A stretch of 34,546 nt of DNA from Bacteroidales bacterium (GTDB taxonomy: Bacteria > Bacteroidota > Bacteroidia > Bacteroidales > VadinHA17): the NCBI GenBank assembly GCA_017882245.1, contig JADGPV010000202.1, forward strand, positions 1-34,546, written 5' to 3'. The notes under the pieces are model-generated. The model made no database searches. It was not told the origin of the DNA and saw only the letters and a program-made list of their open reading frames with translations. Shown here piece after piece: positions 24,575-33,386 of this stretch. Made by a program: the position numbers and the translations under genes. Numbering within the stretch: position 1 is the first letter of the stretch; every line of letters begins with the position of its first letter.

Positions 24575-24826
24575 TCAGCTTTCAGAGACCGAATCGGCGA
24601 GAAGGATGATCCTGTTCTTTTTCACCTCTATCACACCGCCGGTAATCTCATACTTTATCACCTGACCCTGTTCATCAGCAATGATCACAGGACCTTTATC
24701 AAGAGTAGAAATGATGGGTGCATGGTCTTTCAATACCTGAAAGGAGCCTTTTTTCCCGGGCACTCTTACCGATCGTATCTCCCCCGAATAGATCCTGCTG
24801 TCTGGAGTGATTATTTCAATTTTCAC
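24575..24826 (-). CDS. atpC: ATP synthase F1 epsilon subunit, short form
   Basis: Rotor stalk subunit joining gamma to the c-ring. The 83 residues cover only the N-terminal beta-sandwich (MKIEIITPDSRIYSGEI, FQVLKDHAPIISTLDKGP, ITGGVIEVKKNRIILLAD). The C-terminal helical hairpin that inhibits ATP hydrolysis in E. coli (about 139 residues in total) is absent. Short epsilon subunits are usual in Bacteroidota, so this is not a truncation event. It is 18 bases after atpD. Confidence 0.93.
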   Translation of the reverse strand: MKIEIITPDSRIYSGEIRSVRVPGKKGSFQVLKDHAPIISTLDKGPVIIADEQGQVIKYEITGGVIEVKKNRIILLADSVSES

Positions 24827-24844
24827 GTCTGATCAGATTTGGCA

Positions 24845-26353
24845 TTACTTGCTTTCAGCAAGCAGCTTCTCGCCCTTTGCTATTGCATCCTCTATTGTAC
24901 CGACAAGCATGAAGGCAGCTTCAGGATACTGATCAACAGCGCCATCCATGATCATATTAAACCCTCTTATTGTATCCTCTATTGACACCAGTGCGCCGGG
25001 GATATTGGTGAACTGTTCCGCCACATGGAACGGCTGTGAGAGGAAGCGCTGCACACGCCGGGCACGCTGGACCACCAGCTTGTCCTCATCGGAGAGCTCA
25101 TCCATACCCAGAATGGCAATGATATCCTGCAGTTCGTTGTATCGCTGGAGGACCTCCTTAACCCGCTGGGCGCAACGGTAATGCTCTTCACCTACGATAT
25201 CGGCTGTGAGTATCCTGGAGGTTGAGTCAAGCGGGTCAACGGCAGGATAAATACCCAGCTCGGATATTTTCCGACTCAGCACCGTTGTTGCATCAAGATG
25301 TGCAAATGTTGTTGCAGGTGCCGGGTCTGTCAGGTCATCGGCAGGCACATAGACAGCCTGAACTGAAGTTATAGACCCATGTCTCGTTGAGGTGATCCTC
25401 TCCTGCATGACACCCATCTCTGTGGCAAGGGTTGGCTGGTAACCGACTGCTGACGGCATTCGTCCGAGCAATGCTGACACCTCCGAGCCTGCCTGGGTAA
25501 AGCGGAAGACGTTATCCATAAAAAACAGAATATCTTTCCCTGCACCCTCGCCCTCACCGTCACGGAAGTATTCCGCAACGGAGAGACCTGAAAGTGCAAC
25601 GCGTGCACGGGCTCCGGGAGGTTCGTTCATCTGCCCGAATACAAGAGCAAGCTTTGATTCTTTAAGCACCTCATGGTCAACAAGGGAAAGGTCCCATCCT
25701 CCCTTTCCCATATTCTCCATGAAAGGCTTGCCGTAGCAGATGACGTTTGCCTCAAGCATATCGCGCAGAAGGTCATTACCCTCCCTTGTCCTTTCACCGA
25801 CACCAGCGAAAACAGACAGACCTGAATAGACTTTTGCAATATTGTTAATAAGTTCGAGGATGACAACGGTCTTACCCACTCCCGCACCACCAAATAGGCC
25901 AATCTTACCACCCCTTGAATATGGTTCTATCAAGTCAATGACTTTGATGCCGGTATAGAGCACTTCCTTCTCTGTTGACAAGTCCTCATATTTTGGAGGG
26001 TTGCGGTGGATGGGGTAACCGCCTTTCTTGTCGAGCGGGCCCAGTCCGTCAATCGGCAAGCCTATGACATTCATCAGGCGACCTTTTATCTGCTCGCCGA
26101 CGGGCATAATGATAGGCAAACCCGTTGCCACAACCTCCATGCCACGTTGCAGGCCGTCAGTAGAATCCATGGCTATTGCCCTTACAGTGTTCTCTCCGAT
26201 ATGCTGCTGACATTCAATAACGAGCACAGTGCCATCCTTGCGTGTTATTTCAAGAGCATCAAGAATGTTAGGCATGCCTGCGCCGGCATTTTCAAACATC
26301 ACGTCGACCACAGGTCCGATTACCTGACTGATCACTCCATTTTTTTTTGCCAT
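24845..26353 (-). CDS. atpD: ATP synthase F1 beta subunit
   Basis: Catalytic subunit of F1 (502 residues), normal length. The Walker A GGAGVGKTVVILEL, the catalytic GERTREGNDL, the Walker B region KDILFFMDNVFRFTQAG and ALLGRMPSAVGYQPTL are all present. Here it is separated from atpG by a polyprenyl diphosphate synthase gene, with a 57-base gap before it that shows no strong promoter. Confidence 0.98.
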   Translation of the reverse strand: MAKKNGVISQVIGPVVDVMFENAGAGMPNILDALEITRKDGTVLVIECQQHIGENTVRAIAMDSTDGLQRGMEVVATGLPIIMPVGEQIKGRLMNVIGLPIDGLGPLDKKGGYPIHRNPPKYEDLSTEKEVLYTGIKVIDLIEPYSRGGKIGLFGGAGVGKTVVILELINNIAKVYSGLSVFAGVGERTREGNDLLRDMLEANVICYGKPFMENMGKGGWDLSLVDHEVLKESKLALVFGQMNEPPGARARVALSGLSVAEYFRDGEGEGAGKDILFFMDNVFRFTQAGSEVSALLGRMPSAVGYQPTLATEMGVMQERITSTRHGSITSVQAVYVPADDLTDPAPATTFAHLDATTVLSRKISELGIYPAVDPLDSTSRILTADIVGEEHYRCAQRVKEVLQRYNELQDIIAILGMDELSDEDKLVVQRARRVQRFLSQPFHVAEQFTNIPGALVSIEDTIRGFNMIMDGAVDQYPEAAFMLVGTIEDAIAKGEKLLAESK

Positions 26354-26410
26354 TTCTCTGACTTAAATATATTTCTTTTTACTAATGTCCGGTTCTTTCA
26401 GTGAAGCAGT

Positions 26411-27385
26411 TCATCTTGCTCTCCCTATAAGGTTCACTGCCAGTTGTTTAATCTCATTCTTCCGTTCAGCTTTCACTGCTACCTGATCGAGCGATTCGAA
26501 GGCTTTATTAAAATATTCATATGCCAGCTTCTCAGCCTGAAGGCGTATCTCCAGCTCATCAAAGATGGCTTTCATTTCCTGTATTTTCTCCTCAGGGTCG
26601 TGGTTCCTGGCTTCAAGCAGTTTTCTAAGCTGGCGCAGCTTCTCTCCACCGGCCATCTCAAGGGCTTTGACAAGGAGATATGTCTTCTTATTGGCTACTA
26701 TGTCGCTGCCGGTTTTTTTACCGAACATCCTTGTCTCGCCATATGTATCAAGTACGTCATCCTGTATCTGAAAGGCCAATCCAAGGCTTCGTCCGAAGTC
26801 GTACAGAAGATCCTGATCTTTTTCAGATGCATCACCGATTATTGCACCGATCCTGAGTGAAGCTGCAATCAAAACAGCGGTCTTCAGTTCTATCATACGA
26901 AGATATTCGCCTTCGGTTACCAGGCCCTTTTTCTCATAATCGATATCCAGTTGCTGGCCCGTGCAAACCTCAATTGCAGTTTTATTAAAAAGCTTTAGAG
27001 TCCTGGCGAGCATCCTCTCCGGCGCCTGTCCGATACATTCAGTTGCCACAAATGCCATCACGTCACCTGATAGTACCGCCTGGTCTGCTCCCCACTTCGA
27101 ATGTACTGTGGGCGAACCTCTCCTGAGGTCAGATTTATCAATCATATCGTCATGGACAAGGGTAAAATTGTGAAACACCTCAACACCTACCGCAGGCATA
27201 ACAGCATCGTCAATTTTATCATTGAAAAGATTACAGGCCATCAGGCACATCACCGGTCTCAGTCTTTTTCCCCCGAGCGACAGGATATACCTTACTGGCT
27301 CGAAAAGCTTCCCGGCTTCTGGCGGGACAACAAGGTTGGTTATAACTTTGTCTGACAGCTCTCTAAGATAATCGCTATTGAACAT
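26411..27385 (-). CDS. Trans-polyprenyl diphosphate synthase
   Basis: Isoprenoid chain elongation enzyme of 324 residues, condensing IPP with allylic diphosphates. GGKRLRP (38-44) binds IPP. The first Asp-rich motif is DDMID (79-83) followed by RRG, and the second is QDDVLD (Asp209-Asp213). The first motif lacks the two-residue insertion typical of bacterial FPP synthases. Phe74 stands five residues before it, which in archaeal-type enzymes limits products to about C20, so a GGPP-like or longer product for menaquinone or lipids is inferred. It sits between atpG (14-base gap) and atpD, an unusual place for this gene. Confidence 0.9.
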   Translation of the reverse strand: MFNSDYLRELSDKVITNLVVPPEAGKLFEPVRYILSLGGKRLRPVMCLMACNLFNDKIDDAVMPAVGVEVFHNFTLVHDDMIDKSDLRRGSPTVHSKWGADQAVLSGDVMAFVATECIGQAPERMLARTLKLFNKTAIEVCTGQQLDIDYEKKGLVTEGEYLRMIELKTAVLIAASLRIGAIIGDASEKDQDLLYDFGRSLGLAFQIQDDVLDTYGETRMFGKKTGSDIVANKKTYLLVKALEMAGGEKLRQLRKLLEARNHDPEEKIQEMKAIFDELEIRLQAEKLAYEYFNKAFESLDQVAVKAERKNEIKQLAVNLIGRAR

Positions 27386-27399
27386 CTCTTCTCAATTTG

Positions 27400-28287
27400 T
27401 TACCCTTTCAGTGCTTCTGCACCGCTGACTACCTCAAGCAGCTGGTTTGTGATTGCAGCCTGACGGGCATTGTTATACTGCAGTGTAAGATCCTTGATAA
27501 GCTCCGTAGCATTGTCCGTCGCCTGATGCATAGCAGTCATGCGGGCGCCATGCTCGGCAGCAAAGGAGTCTAATAAAGCCTTGTACAATTGTATTCGCAG
27601 TGACTTTGGGATCAGTTCGCTGACTATACTCACCTGGTCAGGTTCATAAATATAATCTGTCACCACTGATCCTGCCTTTCCGGCGGGGGCGGTTGATACT
27701 GGCAGATAGACCTCTTCAGTGAGTTTCTGCACAGCAGCATTCCTGAACTGGTTGTAAACAATCTCTATTCTGTCATATTCTTTTGTCAGATAGAGGTTCA
27801 TTAACTTGTCAGCTATCTGTTTGGTCCTGTCGAAAGTAAGACCTGCATACAGATTATTATGTTCTTCGAGAATGTTGCATTTCAACTTTCTGAGAGCATC
27901 GTAACCCTTCTTTCCTATAGGCATGAACCAGAGGTCTCCCCTGCGAAACTGTTCACTGTACTTCTCCGCTATCAGGCGCCTCGTGTCTCTGAGGATATTG
28001 GCATTAAAACCGCCGCAGAGGCCTTTGTTTGAAGTAACAACAACAAGAAGTACGCGTCCGTTGCTGTTTTTTCTTTCAGCAAAAAGGTTCTCGATCTCCG
28101 TATCACGGAGGGCGGTATTCAGTCCTATCAGTATCTCATTGAGCTTATCCGCATAAGGCCTTAACTGTACTATTGCGTCCTGTGCCTTACGCAGTTTAGC
28201 TGCCGCCACCATCTTCATCGCCGAGGTGATCTGGCGAGTGGATTTGACCGAACCGAGTCTGACCCTTATTGCCTTTAGGTTAGCCAT
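27400..28287 (-). CDS. atpG: ATP synthase F1 gamma subunit
   Basis: Central rotor shaft of F1, 295 residues. The N-terminal helix (ANLKAIRVRLGSVKSTRQIT), TSNKGLCGGFNANI in the middle domain and the C-terminal MTAMHQATDNATELI helix are the expected landmarks. It begins 21 bases after the atpA stop. Confidence 0.96.
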   Translation of the reverse strand: MANLKAIRVRLGSVKSTRQITSAMKMVAAAKLRKAQDAIVQLRPYADKLNEILIGLNTALRDTEIENLFAERKNSNGRVLLVVVTSNKGLCGGFNANILRDTRRLIAEKYSEQFRRGDLWFMPIGKKGYDALRKLKCNILEEHNNLYAGLTFDRTKQIADKLMNLYLTKEYDRIEIVYNQFRNAAVQKLTEEVYLPVSTAPAGKAGSVVTDYIYEPDQVSIVSELIPKSLRIQLYKALLDSFAAEHGARMTAMHQATDNATELIKDLTLQYNNARQAAITNQLLEVVSGAEALKG

Positions 28288-28308
28288 CTTCCTTTCCCTG
28301 TTTTCAGG

Positions 28309-29895
28309 TTATCGTGATGTGAAACGGCTTGCCACATCGGCTGCTGCTGCGTTCAGCACCCTGATCACATCCTCATTGATAATACCCTGTCTTATCGTTT
28401 CGAGCGTGTCACTATTATGATCACGGAGAAATTGAATAAAGTCCTTTTCAAAATCCCTGACCTTTAGCAGGGGGATATCCTTTAAAAGAGCATTGGTTCC
28501 GCAGTAGATTATTGCTACCTGTTCCTCAACCTTTACCGGTGAATACTGGTTCTGCTTAAGTATCTCAACATTCTTTGCGCCCTTGTCAAGGACCGCAAGC
28601 GTAGATGCGTCGAGGTCAGAGCCGAACTTTGAAAAGGCTTCGAGCTCACGGTACTGCGCCTGGTCGACCTTCAATGTGCCGGCTATCTTTTTCATTGACT
28701 TGATCTGAGCGTTGCCTCCAACCCTTGATACGGATATACCAACGTTGATGGCAGGTCTTATGCCTGCATTGAAGAGGCTCGTTTCAAGGAATATCTGCCC
28801 GTCAGTGATCGAGATAACGTTTGTGGGTATATAGGCTGCCACATCACCGGCCTGTGTCTCAATTATGGGCAGTGCTGTCAGGGACCCTCCGCCTTTGACC
28901 ATGTGATGGATCGACTCGGGTATGTCATTCATAGCCTGCGCCACCTTGTCTGACTCAATGATCTTTGCTGCCCTCTCAAGGAGGCGTGAGTGCAGATAAA
29001 AGACATCGCCGGGATAGGCTTCGCGTCCGGGCGGACGGCGCAGCAGCAGTGATACCTCGCGATATGAAACAGCCTGTTTTGACAGGTCGTCATAAATTAT
29101 CAGCGCATCGCGGCCGGTGTCACGGAAGAATTCTCCGATGGCAGCACCGGCAAACGGGGCATAGAATTGCGCCGCAGCAGGGTCAGATGCAGTGGCACTT
29201 ACAATAACCGTGTAGTCCATTGCACCATAGGTATCAAGAGTAGCGGCTATATTTGCCACGGTTGATCCTTTCTGCCCGATTGCAACATAAATGCAATATA
29301 CAGGCTTGCCTTTTTCGTATTCGCTTCGCTGGTTTATAATAGTGTCAATAGCAATGGCGGTCTTGCCTGTCTGACGGTCGCCGATGATAAGCTCACGTTG
29401 TCCTCTGCCGATAGGTATCATTGCATCGATCGCCTTCAGTCCGGTCTGTACCGGCTGTTTAACGGGCTGCCTGAAGATGACACCCGGGGCTTTTCTCTCA
29501 AAAGGCATCTCATAAAGGTCGCCTGTTACCGGCCCTTTGCCGTCGATCGGCTCGCCAGTGGTGGTGATGACTCTTCCCAGAAGGCCTTCGCCTACCATTA
29601 TTGATGAGATCCTGCCGGTCCTGCGGGCAATATCACCCTCCTTGATCTTTTCCGACAGGCCAAGGAGAACAACACCGACATTGTCTTCCTCCAGGTTGAG
29701 GACAATCCCCTTGATGCCGGATTCTACAAACTCGATCAGTTCATTCGAACCTACGTTCCTGAGGCCGTAGATGTGTGCAATCCCGTCTCCGACCTGCAGC
29801 ACCGTTCCAACTTCCTCAACATCAATAGCCGTACTGACACCCTCAAGTTGCTGTTTTAGAATCTTTGATACCTCTGAAGGTTTAATATTGGTCAT
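28309..29895 (-). CDS. atpA: ATP synthase F1 alpha subunit
   Basis: Non-catalytic nucleotide-binding subunit of F1, 528 residues, normal length. Walker A GDRQTGKTAIAIDT, the YVAIGQKGSTVA stretch, the arginine-finger region (SVSRVGGNAQIKSM) and ALLKDIPLLKVRDFEKDF near the end are all present. It begins 21 bases after atpH. Confidence 0.98.
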   Translation of the reverse strand: MTNIKPSEVSKILKQQLEGVSTAIDVEEVGTVLQVGDGIAHIYGLRNVGSNELIEFVESGIKGIVLNLEEDNVGVVLLGLSEKIKEGDIARRTGRISSIMVGEGLLGRVITTTGEPIDGKGPVTGDLYEMPFERKAPGVIFRQPVKQPVQTGLKAIDAMIPIGRGQRELIIGDRQTGKTAIAIDTIINQRSEYEKGKPVYCIYVAIGQKGSTVANIAATLDTYGAMDYTVIVSATASDPAAAQFYAPFAGAAIGEFFRDTGRDALIIYDDLSKQAVSYREVSLLLRRPPGREAYPGDVFYLHSRLLERAAKIIESDKVAQAMNDIPESIHHMVKGGGSLTALPIIETQAGDVAAYIPTNVISITDGQIFLETSLFNAGIRPAINVGISVSRVGGNAQIKSMKKIAGTLKVDQAQYRELEAFSKFGSDLDASTLAVLDKGAKNVEILKQNQYSPVKVEEQVAIIYCGTNALLKDIPLLKVRDFEKDFIQFLRDHNSDTLETIRQGIINEDVIRVLNAAAADVASRFTSR

Positions 29896-29916
29896 ATCAT
29901 TAAATCTTATATACTA

Positions 29917-30465
29917 TCATTCGGCATATCCTGCCAGTGAAAATTCTTTTCTGAAATGGTTCAGTCTGGTCCTGACGCTTGCATCAATGTAAGCGTCATC
30001 GACCCTGAGAATGAAGCCTCCGATAACAGAGCTGTTAACCTGTTCGATGAATTCAATCTTACCATTTGTTTCGCCGGTAATTAATGCTGCCAGCTCTTTT
30101 TTCAGTCCGGCCTTTACCGGTACTGCAGTCGTGATTGTGACCTGACGTATTCCCCTGTGCCTACGGGTGAGGTCAAGGTAATTTCTTGCTGCTGCTTCAA
30201 GGTGATCGCCACGGCCATGACTGAACATCAGTTCAATAAATCTTACAGTAAGTTTATTTGTGCCGTTGCCAGCAAGTGCTATTATTATCTCTCTTCTTTT
30301 TTTCTGCGGAATAACCGGGTTAGTAATGACCTCTTTCACCTCTGTCATTGCACATAACCGGTCAATAACCTTTATATCATCATAAACTGCATCAATTACA
30401 TTATGCTCCTCAGCAAGGTCAAAGAGCGCCTTCGCATATCTTACTGATATCTTGCTGTAGTTCAT
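29917..30465 (-). CDS. atpH: ATP synthase F1 delta subunit (OSCP)
   Basis: Peripheral stalk cap joining F1 to the b subunits, 182 residues. The N-terminal ISVRYAKALFDLAEE is the classic opening, and the C-terminal VNSSVIGGFILRVDDAYIDAS is the second landmark. It follows atpF by 5 bases. Confidence 0.95.
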   Translation of the reverse strand: MNYSKISVRYAKALFDLAEEHNVIDAVYDDIKVIDRLCAMTEVKEVITNPVIPQKKRREIIIALAGNGTNKLTVRFIELMFSHGRGDHLEAAARNYLDLTRRHRGIRQVTITTAVPVKAGLKKELAALITGETNGKIEFIEQVNSSVIGGFILRVDDAYIDASVRTRLNHFRKEFSLAGYAE

Positions 30466-30470
30466 AAGGT

Positions 30471-30983
30471 TCAGTTACTGGTTGTTTCAATCTCCTTAAG
30501 ATATCTTTCAATGAGCTTCTGCTGTTCGGCGTCGTTTTTAAGAGTTTGGCTGACCACCTTTGAAGCCACTTCAATTGCCAGCCCAGCCACTTCGCGTTTG
30601 ACTTCCGCTATTGCGGTATTTTTTTCGCGTTCAATAAGCTCCTTGGCACGTTTGACCATTGCATCTGCCTCCGATTGGCTCTTTTCTTTAGCTTCTGCCA
30701 GCATCCTTTCAGTTGACAACCGGGCATCGCGGATAATTTTATCTCTCTCCTCACGGGCTTTCCGAAGAACGGTTTCATTGTCAGCCTGGAGGACTTTCAT
30801 TTCCTCACGTGCTTTTTCCGCAGAATCAAGCGCATTTCGGATCATATCTTCACGTGACTTGACAGCCTTCATGATGGGTCCCCAGGCAAACTTCCATAGT
30901 AGAAAAAACAATATGAAGAAGATCAGGGTCGTCCAGAAAACTGTCCCTATGGCGGGAGTTGCGAGACTACTTGCTAGTAACAT
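30471..30983 (-). CDS. atpF: ATP synthase Fo b subunit
   Basis: Peripheral stalk of 170 residues with one N-terminal membrane helix (TVFWTTLIFFILFFLLWKFA), then a long charged coiled coil rich in Glu, Lys, Arg and Ala to the end. The start is taken at 30983, the first Met before the helix. It is separated from atpE by 67 bases that hold a strong hairpin. Confidence 0.95.
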   Translation of the reverse strand: MLLASSLATPAIGTVFWTTLIFFILFFLLWKFAWGPIMKAVKSREDMIRNALDSAEKAREEMKVLQADNETVLRKAREERDKIIRDARLSTERMLAEAKEKSQSEADAMVKRAKELIEREKNTAIAEVKREVAGLAIEVASKVVSQTLKNDAEQQKLIERYLKEIETTSN

Positions 30984-31013
30984 ATCTTAATTTTCTTTTA
31001 AGTTTCTGAAGAA

Positions 31014-31038
31014 AGCCTGCAACCAACCGTTGCAGGCT
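31014..31038 (-). promoter_or_regulatory. Intercistronic hairpin between atpE and atpF
   Basis: AGCCTGCAAC (31014-31023) and GTTGCAGGCT (31029-31038) form a perfect 10-pair stem with a 5-base loop, 12 bases after the atpE stop. In the minus-strand transcript the stem is followed by only TTCTTC-like pyrimidines, so it looks like a partial terminator or mRNA 3' stabiliser. This would fit the need for about ten c subunits per complex. Confidence 0.7.
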
Positions 31039-31050
31039 TCATTTTACTGC

Positions 31051-31254
31051 TTAACCAATCATTGCAACAACAATTGCAAAGAGAGCTGCTCCCTCTATCA
31101 GTGCTGCCGAGATGATCATGGCTAGCTGGATCTTTGAGTAGGCCTCAGGCTGACGTGCGATGGCGTCCATGGCCGAACCGCCGATGCGGCCGATGCCAAG
31201 TCCGGCGCCTATCACTGCGAGCCCTGCTCCTACTGCTGCTAATGTACCTGTCAT
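31051..31254 (-). CDS. atpE: ATP synthase Fo c subunit
   Basis: Proton-carrying ring subunit, 67 residues in two helices joined by the polar loop ARQPEA. The ion-binding carboxylate is Glu54 in ALIEGAAL. The residues that coordinate Na+ in Ilyobacter-type rings (Gln32 and Ser66) correspond to Ile and Gly here, so the ring is probably proton-specific. A hairpin follows the gene. Confidence 0.96.
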   Translation of the reverse strand: MTGTLAAVGAGLAVIGAGLGIGRIGGSAMDAIARQPEAYSKIQLAMIISAALIEGAALFAIVVAMIG

Positions 31255-31290
31255 GTTACTTTAATTTAGTTGAATAAAAATATGTTGATG

Positions 31291-32367
31291 TTAATGATGT
31301 TCTTCTTCTGCTGTTGCCATTCCAATGAACAGGGAACTCAGGAGGGTGAAAACGTATGCCTGAAGAAACGCTACCAGTAATTCTATACAATCCATGAATA
31401 ACACGAAAAAAACAGAGACCGGAGCCACAAGGATTGTCTGGAAGATAAAAATCAGTGCTATGAGACTGAGTATGATGATATGACCCGCAACCATGTTGGC
31501 AAAAAGACGTATCATCAGCGCAAATGGCTTTGAAAAAAGTCCGATGATCTCCACCGGGATCATAATCGGTAACAGCCAGAAAGGTACTCCCGGAGCTTTG
31601 AAAACATGCTTCCAGTGATATTTGTTGGCGGTTAACTGCGTTATAAGGAATGTACACAATGCCAGAACAAAGGTCACGTTCACGTTACCTGTCACGTTTG
31701 CCCCGAACGGGAATATAGGGATAAGGCCCAGCAGGTTATTAATCAGGATAAAAAAGAAGACTGTCAGCAGGTATGGCATATAGCGGGCATACTTTTTCTC
31801 GCCTATATTGGGCATTGCAATATCATCCCTGATGAAAAGTATGACGGGTTCAAGGAACCCCTGTATGCCCTTCGGGGCTGAGATGCCTGTTTTCTTATAC
31901 GACCTGGCCAGCGAAAGCATCAGCCATAACAGTATGACTGCTGCAACGATCATACCGAAAATGGCCTTGGTGATTGAGAAATCAAGGGGAAGGTTTGTCT
32001 CGTCAGGATGTCCTTCCGAATTCACATGTACTATCTTCCCGGCATTGGTTCCTTCATGGGCTACGGTAAAACCCTCATAGCTGTGACCTTCAGCAATTTT
32101 CCTTGATGAAAAGATATGCAGCCCTGAAGCTTTATCATAAATTATTACCGGAAGATAGACCGCTACCGCAGAGCCATCCTTTTTTGTCAGGATATGCCAT
32201 TCATGGGAGTCCGCCACATGATCGAGGATATACGAACTGGCATCAAATTTCCCGTCACTTCCTGCACTTTTTTCTTCCTCTCCCTCAGGGTCTGCACCCA
32301 TAGTATAAAACGAGCCGGAAAGTAATCCGAACAGCAAGATTAATGTATATAAATACCTGATTTTCAA
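31291..32367 (-). CDS. atpB: ATP synthase Fo a subunit, long form with signal peptide
   Basis: Stator half-channel subunit of 358 residues, longer than the roughly 270 of E. coli. The extra part is an N-terminal signal sequence (MKIRYLYTLILLFGLLSGS) and an acidic, His-containing periplasmic stretch up to about residue 130, typical for Bacteroidota. The essential Arg is in MIRLFANMVAGH; NNLLGLIPIFPFG is the other hallmark. The C-terminus is acidic and His-rich (ATAEEEHH). Confidence 0.95.
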   Translation of the reverse strand: MKIRYLYTLILLFGLLSGSFYTMGADPEGEEEKSAGSDGKFDASSYILDHVADSHEWHILTKKDGSAVAVYLPVIIYDKASGLHIFSSRKIAEGHSYEGFTVAHEGTNAGKIVHVNSEGHPDETNLPLDFSITKAIFGMIVAAVILLWLMLSLARSYKKTGISAPKGIQGFLEPVILFIRDDIAMPNIGEKKYARYMPYLLTVFFFILINNLLGLIPIFPFGANVTGNVNVTFVLALCTFLITQLTANKYHWKHVFKAPGVPFWLLPIMIPVEIIGLFSKPFALMIRLFANMVAGHIIILSLIALIFIFQTILVAPVSVFFVLFMDCIELLVAFLQAYVFTLLSSLFIGMATAEEEHH

Positions 32368-32378
32368 GCTTATTCTCT

Positions 32379-32771
32379 TTACATCGACTTTCTCTTCAGG
32401 AAGCTGAAAAATGTACTAAAAGTAAAAATCGCAAAGACCAAATATATGACAAAAAACAATACTACTGATCCCGGTTCTCTATTTTTAAAAATCACCAGGA
32501 ACACCAGTGCCAGGACAAATGACAGGATCATTTTCACTCCAATTGCAACGAAGGTGGTAAAGACGCTTTTTTCAGCATTTTTACCATATCCGTAGAAAAA
32601 AATAATCAGGGCGGTTAGAGATATCAGGGTGAATCCGCCTATGAGCGGAGCGATATTTCTCAAAGGGAAAAAAGAAGGGAAAATCCTTGTTATGCCCGAA
32701 AGAATCAATTGTATAAGAAGCGCAAAAAGGAGTAGGAAAAGATAAAGTTTTATTGCTTTAGGCGTAAACAT
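32379..32771 (-). CDS. AtpI-position membrane protein of the ATP synthase operon
   Basis: 130-residue protein with four predicted helices and a basic tail (FLKRKSM). It occupies the slot between AtpZ and the a subunit that AtpI-like assembly factors hold in other operons, but sequence similarity to AtpI is weak. The start at 32771 is preferred over 32792: the ATG is one base beyond the atpZ stop and has AGGA about 10 bases upstream. Function in c-ring assembly is inferred from position only. Confidence 0.75.
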   Translation of the reverse strand: MFTPKAIKLYLFLLLFALLIQLILSGITRIFPSFFPLRNIAPLIGGFTLISLTALIIFFYGYGKNAEKSVFTTFVAIGVKMILSFVLALVFLVIFKNREPGSVVLFFVIYLVFAIFTFSTFFSFLKRKSM

Positions 32772-32772
32772 C

Positions 32773-33024
32773 CTATTTATTCCTGATGGCATCTTTGATT
32801 ATCAGCCACATGGCTGCTGCCACGCCCAGCAAAGACAGAATGATTGTGAATAATGGCTTGGTGCCTGCCAGCTTATCCAGCTTAACTCCACCCAGGGATG
32901 CTACAACGATTATTACCACCATCTGTAATGCGATAGTGGTGTACCTGGAGTAAGCTGAAAGGCCGCCCTCCTGGCTATTTTTCTCCTTCTTTGGATTTGA
33001 CTGCTGATCCTCCATTGTCACCAT
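32773..33024 (-). CDS. atpZ: AtpZ/AtpI-type small membrane protein
   Basis: 83-residue protein with a charged Lys/Glu/Ser N-terminus and two helices (ALQMVVIIVVASLGGVKLD, then PLFTIILSLLGVAAAMWLII), the pattern of AtpZ (DUF2976/F0F1-ATPase subunit family). AtpZ and AtpI are thought to form a small ion channel or assembly aid. It overlaps the end of the bactofilin gene by 50 bases, so translation of the two is coupled; an internal ATG at 33015 is a possible alternative start. Confidence 0.85.
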   Translation of the reverse strand: MVTMEDQQSNPKKEKNSQEGGLSAYSRYTTIALQMVVIIVVASLGGVKLDKLAGTKPLFTIILSLLGVAAAMWLIIKDAIRNK

Positions 33025-33364
33025 CTTTCATTGAACAGTTACCGGTAAACAGGGCCCCCGGTTCAATAGAAAGCTTGCCGGTAACGATAGTGCCGTTAAT
33101 TCTTGAAGAAGCTTTCAGGTTCAGGAGCTGGGAGACACTTATTTTGCCGTCAATAACCCCTGACACTTCAGAATTCTTGCATTCAACTTCACCTTTCACG
33201 CGGCCCGTGGAACCTATGACCACCTTGCCTTTGGTTGCAAGGTTGCCATTCAGGATTCCGTCGATACGAATGTCGCCTGATGATTTTATGTCACCTGTAA
33301 TTTCGGTGCCCTGGCTCAGAAGGTTAATTGCTGCAGTGTTGTCTGTCTCATTCATTTTTGCCAT
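32975..33364 (-). CDS. Bactofilin (polymer-forming cytoskeletal protein)
   Basis: 129-residue protein with short flexible ends and a central right-handed beta-helix built from repeats such as GDIKSSGDIRIDGILNG, GKVVIGSTGRVKGEVEC and GVIDGKISVSQLL. Bactofilins form nucleotide-free filaments that scaffold cell-wall and envelope machines. It is the first gene of the ATP synthase transcript and overlaps atpZ. A promoter and a palindromic leader precede it. Confidence 0.92.
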   Translation of the reverse strand: MAKMNETDNTAAINLLSQGTEITGDIKSSGDIRIDGILNGNLATKGKVVIGSTGRVKGEVECKNSEVSGVIDGKISVSQLLNLKASSRINGTIVTGKLSIEPGALFTGNCSMKDGDNGGSAVKSKEGEK

Positions 33365-33386
33365 AACGATAAATGTTTATTCCCTT

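Noticed and set aside
24575..24826. Truncated atpC pseudogene
   Set aside because: The 83-residue form ends cleanly after the beta-sandwich and short epsilon subunits are normal in Bacteroidota.
31051..31254. Na+-specific ATP synthase ring
   Set aside because: The Gln and Ser ligands of Na+ rings are replaced by Ile and Gly; only the Glu remains.
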